A stretch of DNA of 5,920 nt from Devosia sp. (GTDB lineage Bacteria; Pseudomonadota; Alphaproteobacteria; Rhizobiales; Devosiaceae): NCBI GenBank assembly GCA_025352765.1, contig JANXSI010000187.1, positions 1 to 5,920 of the forward strand, in the 5' to 3' direction. A model generated the notes under the pieces. The model did no database searches. It was not told where the DNA came from and worked only from the letters and a program-made list of their open reading frames with translations. Shown in pieces: positions 1 to 5,838 of this stretch. Numbering within the stretch: position 1 is the first letter of the stretch; each line of letters begins with the position of its first letter. A program made the translations under genes and the position numbers.

Positions 1-1
1 G

Positions 2-976
2 GGCTCGGGCGGCAATGACACCCTCACCGGCGACAGCGGCGCCAACCTGCTCACTGGAAATGATGGCGCAGACCTGCTCTCGGGGGCGGGAGGCGCTGAT
101 ACGCTTGCCGGCGGCAATGGCGATGATACCCTCATCGGCGGAGCAGGTTCCGACGTTCTGCAGGGCGGCAGCGGCACCGATACCGCCGATTATTCGAGTT
201 CGGGATCGGCCGTCACCGTCCACCTCGACGGCTCAGTCTCCTCCGGCGGCGATGCGGCTGGCGATACGCTGAACAGTGTCGAGCATGTCGTCGGCTCGGT
301 GCACGACGACAGCCTCTTCGGCACCGGAAGTGACGAGACTCTTGCCGGCAACGACGGCAACGATCTGCTGTCGGGCTTTGGCGGGGCCGATACACTGTCG
401 GGCGGCGACGGCAACGACACGCTCATCGGCGGGGCCGGGGCCGATAGTCTCGACGGTGGCGCGGGCACCGACACCGCTGACTACTCAGGCTCGAGCGTTG
501 CCGTGAACGTGCACCTCGATGGCTCCGCATCCTCGGGTGGCGACGCCGAGGGAGATGTGCTGAACGGAGTCGAGCACGTCATCGGTTCGACGCATGACGA
601 CAGCTTCCTGCTGGATCAGGGCATGATCCACCTGCCGGACACCCGCGTCGACGGCGGAGCGGGCACCGACACCGTGACGTTCAACGGGTCGGGCAATGTA
701 ACGGACATGGCCGAGCTCAGCTCGATCCTGACCCACGTGGATGTCATTGATTTCACCAGCGCCAGCGTCAACGCAACGCTTTCGGTCTCGTTCGATCAGG
801 TGCAATCGATCAGCGGAGCGACGGCGCTCACCATCAACGTGGACGCAGGCGACACCATTCAGGCCACCGGCTTCTTCGACCAGACGCCGCCAGGCGGCCC
901 AACAACCACCTACACTTACTTTGATGACGCAGATCACACTCATCAGCTCGCGACGCTGACGGTCAACGTCTCGTAG
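2..976 (+). CDS. RTX calcium-binding repeat protein, C-terminal part (5' truncated by window edge)
   Basis: The frame is open from the first full codon at base 2 to the TAG at 974-976, giving 324 residues of a longer protein; the true start lies upstream. The first two thirds are glycine- and aspartate-rich nonapeptides of the GGxGxDxLx type (for example GGAGADSLDGG and GGNGDDTLIGG), which bind calcium and fold as parallel beta-rolls outside the cell. They alternate with a TADYS...VHLDG...SSGGDA.GD.LN.VEHV.GS module that is a common spacer in alphaproteobacterial RTX proteins. The last ~110 residues lack nonapeptides, are rich in Thr, Val, Asp and Ser, and end in LTVNVS; by position this should be the uncleaved T1SS signal region. 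No catalytic domain is visible, so it could be an adhesin, S-layer-like protein or enzyme whose active part lies upstream. The adjacent HlyD and ABC genes make it the likely substrate of that exporter. An internal GTG at 299 is not a credible start because homologous repeats continue upstream in frame. Confidence 0.93.
   Translation, partial: GSGGNDTLTGDSGANLLTGNDGADLLSGAGGADTLAGGNGDDTLIGGAGSDVLQGGSGTDTADYSSSGSAVTVHLDGSVSSGGDAAGDTLNSVEHVVGSVHDDSLFGTGSDETLAGNDGNDLLSGFGGADTLSGGDGNDTLIGGAGADSLDGGAGTDTADYSGSSVAVNVHLDGSASSGGDAEGDVLNGVEHVIGSTHDDSFLLDQGMIHLPDTRVDGGAGTDTVTFNGSGNVTDMAELSSILTHVDVIDFTSASVNATLSVSFDQVQSISGATALTINVDAGDTIQATGFFDQTPPGGPTTTYTYFDDADHTHQLATLTVNVS
14..595 (+). repeat. Two tandem 291-bp (97-aa) RTX modules
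   Basis: Copy 1 spans 14-304 and copy 2 spans 305-595, in the same frame and with no length difference. Each begins with N/D-D-T/S-L, runs through about six glycine-rich nonapeptides to GTDTADYS, then through VHLDGS.SSGGDA to VEHV.GS.H. By hand alignment they match at roughly 70% of residues, with the nonapeptides just after the start the most divergent and the IGGAG...GTDTADY and VHLDG regions best kept. A third unit starts at 596 (DDSF) but is degenerate. The arrangement shows growth of the protein by duplication of a whole nonapeptide-plus-spacer block rather than of single nonapeptides. Confidence 0.85.
596..697 (+). repeat. Degenerate, shortened third RTX unit
   Basis: The start (DDSF, 596) keeps the 291-base register of the two preceding modules. 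The next recognisable landmark, DGGAGTDT, has its second Thr-containing triplet at 665 instead of about 758, so around 31 residues of nonapeptide repeat are missing. A 16-base stretch, GCGGGCACCGACACCG, is identical between this unit and copy 2. After GTDT the sequence departs from the ADYS spacer into the C-terminal domain. The unit marks the junction between the repeat region and the probable secretion-signal domain. Confidence 0.6.
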
Positions 977-1015
977 GGCAGGGTTTCGCTCCGGCGGGTC
1001 GGCGATTTCGCAGGC
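977..1015. other. Short convergent gap between RTX gene and hlyD-like gene
   Basis: Only 39 bases separate the two stop codons (TAG at 974-976 on the plus strand; TAG read from 1018-1016 on the minus strand). I see only a weak possible stem, CCGGC at 991-995 with GCCGG at 1021-1025 and a 25-base loop, and no T-run on either side. No convincing intrinsic terminator is present, so any transcription stop here is either Rho-dependent or not visible. Confidence 0.5.
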
Positions 1016-2341
1016 CTATTGCCGGAACGCATTCTCCATGACCCGGCGCAGCGGCTTCAGGAGATAATCGAGCACGCTGTTGGAGCCAGTCAGCACGTTC
1101 ACTTCGGCCATCATGCCGGGGACCACGGGGTGGTCCGGCCCGAAGGATTGGGCACTGGCCTCGATACGAACGCGGAAATACGGATCGCTGTTGCCGTCCT
1201 GGATGGTGTCGGGCGAGATCTCGACGATCTTGCCGCGCAGTCCGCCGTAGACCGAGTAGTCGTAGGCGCTGATTTTGATCACGGCGCTAAGTCCCGGGTA
1301 GATGTCGCCGCGATCCTTGGGCGAAACATGCGCCTCGATCGAAACCGAGGCGTCGGATGGCGTGATTGTCAACAGGGTCTGTCCCGGCTGGGCGACGCCG
1401 CCGACGGTGGTGACCAGGAGCCGGTTGATGCGGCCCGCGATGGGCGCAACGACAGTCGTTCGGTGCGATCGATCCTGCATCGCCTTGCTGGAGCCAATCA
1501 GCTTGGCCAGCTTGACCTGCGATGCCGTGCGGTCCGTCTCTGCATCGGAGCGGAATTGCAGCTCAGCTGAAGACCGCTTGCGCTCCACCTCCGTGAGACC
1601 GGATTCGGTCTGCGGAATCTGCAGTTGTAGATCGTCGATCTCGGTTCGGATCTGCTGCAACTGGCTCTGACGGTCGAGCAGAGAATTCCGCGACGCCGCA
1701 CCGCTCGCAACGAGGCCCGCGAGGCTGTCGACCTGCTGCTGCATCAGCGCGTACTCGCGGCGCTTGTTGGCCAGCCGGGTCTGCTCCTCGGTGAGCGCCA
1801 GTTGCTGCTGCTTGACCTGCTCGTCGAAGATCGAAAGCTGCTCGTCGAGGTTAGCGCGCCGGCTGTCGAAGAGCTTCTGCTCATTGGCGACCAGTTCAGG
1901 GTACTTCGCGGAAGCGTCAGAATCTGCGGCAAAGCTCTTGGCGCCGTTCGACTCGGCCTGCAGTCGGTCCGAACGGATGGTTTCGGCCGCGAGGTCCACT
2001 TCGTTCTGCTGCATCTCTGCAACGCTGAAGCTGTTGATGACCCGCAGCAGCGGGTCGCCGGCCTTCACCAGGTCACCCTCCTTGACGAGGATCTCCGAGA
2101 TAATGCCGCCTTCCATGTGCTGGACGTTCTGGTTCTGCTCGGTCGGAATCACCCGCCCGCCCGCCTTGGTCACCTGCTCGATCGAGGTCGCCGCGGCCCA
2201 GATCAGGAAGGCCGCGAGCCCGACAATCGTGATGAGCAGAAACAAGCCGTTGGCCGATCGCGCGATCGACGAGGTTCGGTTCGCCATGAGGCCAGCCCAC
2301 GGCTCGCCTGGTTCCAGCTGGTCCGGAGTGGTCAACGTCAT
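1016..2341 (-). CDS. HlyD/LapC-family T1SS periplasmic adaptor (membrane fusion protein)
   Basis: This 441-residue protein bridges the inner-membrane ABC exporter and an outer-membrane TolC-type channel. A short cytoplasmic N-terminus is followed by one membrane helix at about residues 32-51 (GLFLLITIVGLAAFLIWAAA). Residues about 58-101 form the first half of a lipoyl-like domain, with the family motif VQHMEGGIISEILVKEGD. Residues about 105-295 are a long Gln/Glu/Arg-rich coiled-coil hairpin. The second lipoyl half and beta-barrel follow (VVAPIAGRI, GGVAQPGQTLLTITPSD), and the end, PGMMAEVNVLTG...VLDYLLKPL, is characteristic of T1SS adaptors. The length is usual for the family. The ATG at 2341 is chosen because GGAGAG lies 4 bases before it; a second ATG at 2286 (residue 19) has less support. 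It is transcribed away from the ABC gene instead of downstream of it, which is less usual for this pair. Confidence 0.95.
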   Translation of the reverse strand: MTLTTPDQLEPGEPWAGLMANRTSSIARSANGLFLLITIVGLAAFLIWAAATSIEQVTKAGGRVIPTEQNQNVQHMEGGIISEILVKEGDLVKAGDPLLRVINSFSVAEMQQNEVDLAAETIRSDRLQAESNGAKSFAADSDASAKYPELVANEQKLFDSRRANLDEQLSIFDEQVKQQQLALTEEQTRLANKRREYALMQQQVDSLAGLVASGAASRNSLLDRQSQLQQIRTEIDDLQLQIPQTESGLTEVERKRSSAELQFRSDAETDRTASQVKLAKLIGSSKAMQDRSHRTTVVAPIAGRINRLLVTTVGGVAQPGQTLLTITPSDASVSIEAHVSPKDRGDIYPGLSAVIKISAYDYSVYGGLRGKIVEISPDTIQDGNSDPYFRVRIEASAQSFGPDHPVVPGMMAEVNVLTGSNSVLDYLLKPLRRVMENAFRQ

Positions 2342-2345
2342 CGAG

Positions 2346-2351
2346 CTCTCC
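2346..2351 (-). promoter_or_regulatory. Ribosome binding site of the HlyD-like gene
   Basis: Read on the minus strand, GGAGAG lies four bases before the ATG at 2341-2339. It supports this start over the downstream ATG at 2286. Confidence 0.65.
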
Positions 2352-2380
2352 GAAGTGGGATGCTTCAGTGTTTACTAGCA

Positions 2381-2405
2381 GTTAAGCTTAACCAGATCTT
2401 TAACC
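2381..2405. promoter_or_regulatory. Candidate operator: perfect palindrome plus repeated TTAACC
   Basis: GTTAAGCTTAAC at 2381-2392 is a perfect 12-base palindrome. The half-site TTAACC occurs at 2388-2393 and again at 2400-2405, 12 bases apart, roughly one helical turn. TTAA therefore occurs three times (2382, 2388, 2400). TTAACC resembles half of the alphaproteobacterial CtrA site (TTAA-N7-TTAA), but here the gap between the second and third TTAA is 8 bases, not 7, so CtrA binding is speculative. The position between two divergent transporter genes suits a shared operator. Which protein binds is unknown. Confidence 0.4.
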
Positions 2406-2431
2406 CGGAGCGCTAATCATCGGTGGCAAGC

Positions 2432-2436
2432 GGGAG
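2432..2436 (+). promoter_or_regulatory. Ribosome binding site of the ABC exporter gene
   Basis: GGGAG lies ten bases before the ATG at 2447. The spacing is slightly long but acceptable, and no better-placed alternative start is evident. Confidence 0.5.
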
Positions 2437-2446
2437 CCGTTGATAG

Positions 2447-4627
2447 ATGTCCGTACTTTCCGTCCTGCCGGACGGCGATCCAGTTTCACCGGTCGAGGCG
2501 ATGCGTCGAGGGATCGTCGAGTCTCTTGCTCGCCCGGCTGAAAGCGTCACAGGGGACTCGGTGGCCGGGGCGCTGCGCGACGCGTTCGTGACGCTGGGGG
2601 CGAAGGATGTCCCATCCGCCGCTGAACTGATCGCCGCCCACGGTCGGCTGCCCGGCGTCGAGACCTTGCGTCTCCTTGCAGCGCGCCATGGCCTCGTGCT
2701 GAAAATTCAAGATCGTTATGCAGAGCCGGAGGTCTTCCCGCAGGTTGTCCTCCTCAAGGATGGCTCGGCGCTCGCCGTGGTCGGCCGCGACGCCCGACAG
2801 CGTTTGCTCTGTCGTTCGGCGAAGGGATCTGTCGCGGTGACGGCCCGCACCCTTTCCGACTTGGCTGCCGGCCCCCGTATTGAAGTAACCCGGCCGATGC
2901 CGGCCGCTGCCGACGAAACGCAGCACGCGGCCATCCCCAACCTGTTGCGCGTCCTGAGGCTAGTTGGCGAAGCGCCCAAGGCGCGGCTCGCGCAGTTGCT
3001 CGCAGCCGCCTTGCTGAGCAATCTGCTGCTCGTCGTGCTGCCGCTCTTTACCACCACGGTCTACGACCGTGTTGTTCCCTACGGGGCGTTCGATACGCTG
3101 ACGGCGCTTTGCATCGGCGTCGTCATCGTCTTTGCCATCGACATCGGCTTACGCATGGCGCGGGTCAATCTGCTCGAGGCGGTGGGCGTCGCCATCAGCT
3201 ACGATCTGCAGGCCGCGTTCTATCGCAAGCTGGTGCGTGCGCCGCTTGCAGCGTCGCCCAACGGCAGCTCCGGCGTCACCAGCATGCTCTACGACATCGA
3301 CAGTGCCGCCCTCACCGCCCCATCCTTGATCGTCAGCCTGCTCGCCGATCTTCCCTTCGTTATGGTGATGCTGCTGCTGGTCGGCTACATCGGCGGCGCG
3401 GTCGTCGTGGTCCCGATCGCCGGCGTAATCATCGTCGGGTTAATTACCGGGTTCGGCGCCGCCAAGGCGCGTCGGGCCACGGCTGTCTCGCACAAATTGC
3501 GCACGCGCGTGCAGGATCAGGCCATCGAAAGCGCCGCCATGCTGCCCATGGTCAAGGCTATGGGCGCCGAGGCGCAACTGATCGATCGCTGGGCCGGGGC
3601 CACCGACGCGGCAGCCTTCGCAGCGCATCGCGCGCGGCAGACGTCGTCCTGGTCGAGCCAGATTTCCCTCGTCTCGACCCAGATCGTCATTGCCTTCACC
3701 GTCGTCGTCGGCGCGATCGAAATCAATGCTGGCATCATGACCATCGGCAACCTCGCCGCCTGCGTGATGCTGGTGGGACGGATCATCGCACCCGCCAACA
3801 TGGTGGTCGCCGGTCTTGGTCAGTTGGCAAACATGCGCCAGTCGATCGGCGGCTTCTTTGCCGTGATCGATCGGGCCGAAGAACATGGCGGGGACGCGAG
3901 CGGGCAGGCGGCGCAGCGAATCAAGGGCCGCTTCGATCTGCGCGACGTCAACTTCTCCTATCCTTCGGCGGCAGGCCGTTCGCTCGAGTCCGTCACCCTG
4001 ACCGTCCGCGAAGGTGAGCGCGTCGGCATCATCGGCCGCAATGGCTGCGGCAAGAGCACGCTGTTGAAGCTACTTGTCCGTCTGCACGAACCGCAATCGG
4101 GCACCCTGCAGATCGATGGGACCGACTCGCGGCAGTTCGATCCCGCCCATCTCCGCCAGGCGGTCGGTTTGATGGCGCAGGAGTCCGTGTTGATCAACGA
4201 CACCTTGCGGGCCAACGTCTGCCTGGGCCTGGGCGCTGTCGACCCGGAGGCGTTCGAGCGAGCGGTGCAGCTCTCTGGCGTCGCCGATTTCGCGCGCCGG
4301 CACGCGAAAGGCTATAGCATGCTCGTCGGCAGCCGCGGCGAAGCGCTGTCGGGGGGCGAACGGCAAGCCGTGGCGCTGGCCCGCCTCATCCTCGGCAACC
4401 CGCGGGTCGTCCTCCTTGACGAGCCGACGTCGGCGATGGACAGCACACTGGAATCCCGTTTAATCCGCGACCTGCCGCAGTTCCTCGCAGGCCGCACGGT
4501 GGTTCTCGCCACGCATCGAATGCAACTGCTCAATCTGGTCGATCGCATCATCTGGATGGATCAGGGCAAGATCGTTGCTGATGGCCCGAAGGCCGAAATC
4601 CTCTCATCCTTCCCCAAGGCGGCGTAA
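2447..4627 (+). CDS. T1SS ABC exporter, LapB-like, with peptidase-dead N-terminal domain
   Basis: This 726-residue half-transporter should dimerise in the inner membrane and use ATP to push an unfolded RTX substrate through the HlyD-type adaptor. Residues about 35-150 are a C39-peptidase-like domain without the catalytic Cys; its first cysteine is at about residue 122, so it is a substrate-docking rather than a cleaving domain. The membrane domain covers about 180-465, with helices near 181-203, 219-238, 294-340 and 406-460, and carries the family motif VYDRVVPYGAFDTL after the first helix. The nucleotide-binding domain starts near 494: Walker A GRNGCGKST (530-538), Q-loop Q578, signature LSGGERQ (634-640), Walker B VVLLDEPTSAMD with D658 and E659, and switch H690. 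All ATPase residues are intact. Length and the SAMD D-loop fit the LapB-type subgroup of T1SS exporters. The divergent adaptor and nearby RTX gene support this role; the next gene starts only six bases after its stop. Confidence 0.95.
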   Translation: MSVLSVLPDGDPVSPVEAMRRGIVESLARPAESVTGDSVAGALRDAFVTLGAKDVPSAAELIAAHGRLPGVETLRLLAARHGLVLKIQDRYAEPEVFPQVVLLKDGSALAVVGRDARQRLLCRSAKGSVAVTARTLSDLAAGPRIEVTRPMPAAADETQHAAIPNLLRVLRLVGEAPKARLAQLLAAALLSNLLLVVLPLFTTTVYDRVVPYGAFDTLTALCIGVVIVFAIDIGLRMARVNLLEAVGVAISYDLQAAFYRKLVRAPLAASPNGSSGVTSMLYDIDSAALTAPSLIVSLLADLPFVMVMLLLVGYIGGAVVVVPIAGVIIVGLITGFGAAKARRATAVSHKLRTRVQDQAIESAAMLPMVKAMGAEAQLIDRWAGATDAAAFAAHRARQTSSWSSQISLVSTQIVIAFTVVVGAIEINAGIMTIGNLAACVMLVGRIIAPANMVVAGLGQLANMRQSIGGFFAVIDRAEEHGGDASGQAAQRIKGRFDLRDVNFSYPSAAGRSLESVTLTVREGERVGIIGRNGCGKSTLLKLLVRLHEPQSGTLQIDGTDSRQFDPAHLRQAVGLMAQESVLINDTLRANVCLGLGAVDPEAFERAVQLSGVADFARRHAKGYSMLVGSRGEALSGGERQAVALARLILGNPRVVLLDEPTSAMDSTLESRLIRDLPQFLAGRTVVLATHRMQLLNLVDRIIWMDQGKIVADGPKAEILSSFPKAA

Positions 4628-4633
4628 AGCGAC

Positions 4634-5767
4634 ATGGCACGGCGCGTCGAAGAAGAAGAAAACTACTGGCCCGGTTTCGTCGACGCCCTGTCGACGATCG
4701 TCATGGTCGTGACCTTCCTGTTGATTATTCTGGGCGTTGCGATCTTTGCGATCTCGACGCAGATTAGCAAGTCGCTGAAGCAGGCCGCCGAAGCGCAGCA
4801 GACGGCGCAGGCCAGCTCGGCCAGCGCGGCGCAGCCATCACCGGAGAGCGTGGCGCTCGCGCAGCAGCAGAAACAGCAGGCCGAGTCGAAAGCCGCGGAG
4901 GCCGTTGCCGCCATGGCGCTCGCCTCGCAAGCCGAGGCCGCAGCGGAGGCTCAGGCGGCCGCCGCAAAATCCGAGGCATACGCGGCCAATGCGCAGACGG
5001 CGGCAGCGGCAGACGCCGCGGCCACCGCCCAGGCCTTGGCGCAAACCCTTGCCCAGCAGTTGAGCCAGGCCCAGGCGGCAGTGAAGTCCGCCGAAGCGGC
5101 GCAGCAGGCCAGTCTCTCCGTAGCGGCCACCGCCGCCCAGCAGAGCCAGGCGAACGCCCAGACCGCCGCCCAGCTCGCGGCTGAAGTAGCAGCCGCAAAA
5201 GCCACGGAACAGGCGCTCAAGAGCGAGGTGGCGGCCAAGTCCGAGCAGGTTCAGCAGAAGGATCAGCAGCTCGCTGTCGCTGCCCAGAAGATCAGCACAC
5301 TGACCGAAGCCGGCAACAAGGCGCCGACCCAGGACGTGGCGGTCAAGGCCGACAATACGCTCAAGGTCAGCTCGCGTGCGGTCGCGGCGCCATCCGAGAT
5401 CACCATCACTGCCCAGGAAGATGGCGCGACTGATAAGCCTGTCACCATCGAGTCGGCGCAAGAAATGCTCACCGTTCGGTTCCAGCAGGGCGCCGTCAAG
5501 CTCGGCGATGCCGGCGAGAAGCAGGCGCGCGAGTTCGTCAAGGCCAATGCCGCTGTCCTGGCGAGCCATACGGTGGCGATCTGGGCGTTCTATGACGGAT
5601 CGGCGCTCGGCCTGACGCAGGCCAAACGCAGTGCCTACTTCCGTGCCCTCGCTCTTCGCAACATCATGCTCGATGACAAGTCCGACGGATCGACAATCGA
5701 CGTCAGTGTGCGGGCCGCCGATGCGCCGGCCGATATCGATACGGTCAAGGTCTTCGTCCAAAATTAG
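4634..5767 (+). CDS. MotB/TolR/SiiA-like single-pass protein with Ala/Gln-rich coil and OmpA-like C-terminal domain
   Basis: The 377-residue product begins with a short acidic cytoplasmic tail (EEEENYWPG) and one membrane helix at about 15-41. The helix opens with FVDALST; D17 sits where MotB, ExbD and TolR carry the proton-conducting Asp. Residues about 43-235 are a low-complexity Ala/Gln/Glu/Lys stretch predicted to be a long periplasmic coiled coil. Residues about 278-377 (from LTVRFQQGAVKL) resemble an OmpA/MotB peptidoglycan-binding domain, with D321 and R332 or R337 as possible ligand residues, but the usual TDxxG and LSxxRA motifs are not intact. The gene follows the exporter stop by six bases with no strong ribosome site, which suggests one transcript and translational coupling. 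The family typically acts with a MotA/TolQ/ExbB-type partner. Its role beside a T1SS is inferred: it may be the counterpart of Salmonella SiiA. It could instead be a structural anchor to peptidoglycan. Confidence 0.8.
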   Translation: MARRVEEEENYWPGFVDALSTIVMVVTFLLIILGVAIFAISTQISKSLKQAAEAQQTAQASSASAAQPSPESVALAQQQKQQAESKAAEAVAAMALASQAEAAAEAQAAAAKSEAYAANAQTAAAADAAATAQALAQTLAQQLSQAQAAVKSAEAAQQASLSVAATAAQQSQANAQTAAQLAAEVAAAKATEQALKSEVAAKSEQVQQKDQQLAVAAQKISTLTEAGNKAPTQDVAVKADNTLKVSSRAVAAPSEITITAQEDGATDKPVTIESAQEMLTVRFQQGAVKLGDAGEKQAREFVKANAAVLASHTVAIWAFYDGSALGLTQAKRSAYFRALALRNIMLDDKSDGSTIDVSVRAADAPADIDTVKVFVQN

Positions 5768-5838
5768 GAACGCCGAGCAAATTCAATCAATTCGCAAGGC
5801 TTTGATAACATAGTGCGTACAAGCCCAACGAGAGTCCC
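5768..5838. other. Gap before the last gene
   Basis: These 71 bases are more AT-rich than the flanking genes. TTCAAT at 5782-5787 and TAACAT at 5806-5811 are 18 bases apart and could form a weak promoter, but the match is poor. No terminator hairpin is evident, so read-through from the exporter transcript into the next gene is possible. Confidence 0.3.

Larger units (their letters stand above)
2342..2446. promoter_or_regulatory. Divergent promoter region between the HlyD-like gene and the ABC exporter gene
   Basis: These 105 bases must carry the promoters of both divergent genes unless transcription enters from elsewhere. The centre (about 2371-2405) is markedly more AT-rich than its surroundings. 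A weak -10-like TAATCA lies at 2414-2419 on the plus strand, but no well-spaced -35 accompanies it, so I do not assign precise promoters. Confidence 0.5.

Noticed and set aside
299..301. GTG as the start of a 225-residue protein
   Set aside because: The same frame is open upstream to base 2 and encodes the homologous first repeat module, so the codon is an internal valine.
2..595. CRISPR-like or intergenic repeat array
   Set aside because: The periodicity is in-frame, protein-coding RTX nonapeptide repeat with divergent DNA copies and no constant direct repeat with unique spacers.
991..1025. Possible bidirectional terminator between the convergent genes
   Set aside because: The stem is only five base pairs with a 25-base loop, part of it lies inside the HlyD coding region, and no T-run follows on either strand.
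2388..2403. Canonical CtrA binding site
   Set aside because: The spacing between the TTAA halves is 8 bases rather than the required 7, so only the half-site similarity is retained as a low-confidence observation.
1764..2416. Two 204-codon open frames on the plus strand opposite the HlyD-like gene
   Set aside because: They overlap the HlyD coding sequence and its intact family motifs on the other strand and carry no recognisable domain.
3109..4017. A 302-codon open frame on the plus strand within the ABC exporter gene
   Set aside because: It is a frame-shifted reading of a convincing exporter; the product is dominated by Arg, Gly and His with no motif.
4838..5761. A 307-codon open frame on the minus strand opposite the stator-like gene
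   Set aside because: It is antisense to a gene with a clear membrane helix and OmpA-like end; its Gly/Leu/Arg-rich composition is what the reverse of Ala/Gln-rich GC-biased codons gives, and no domain is recognisable.
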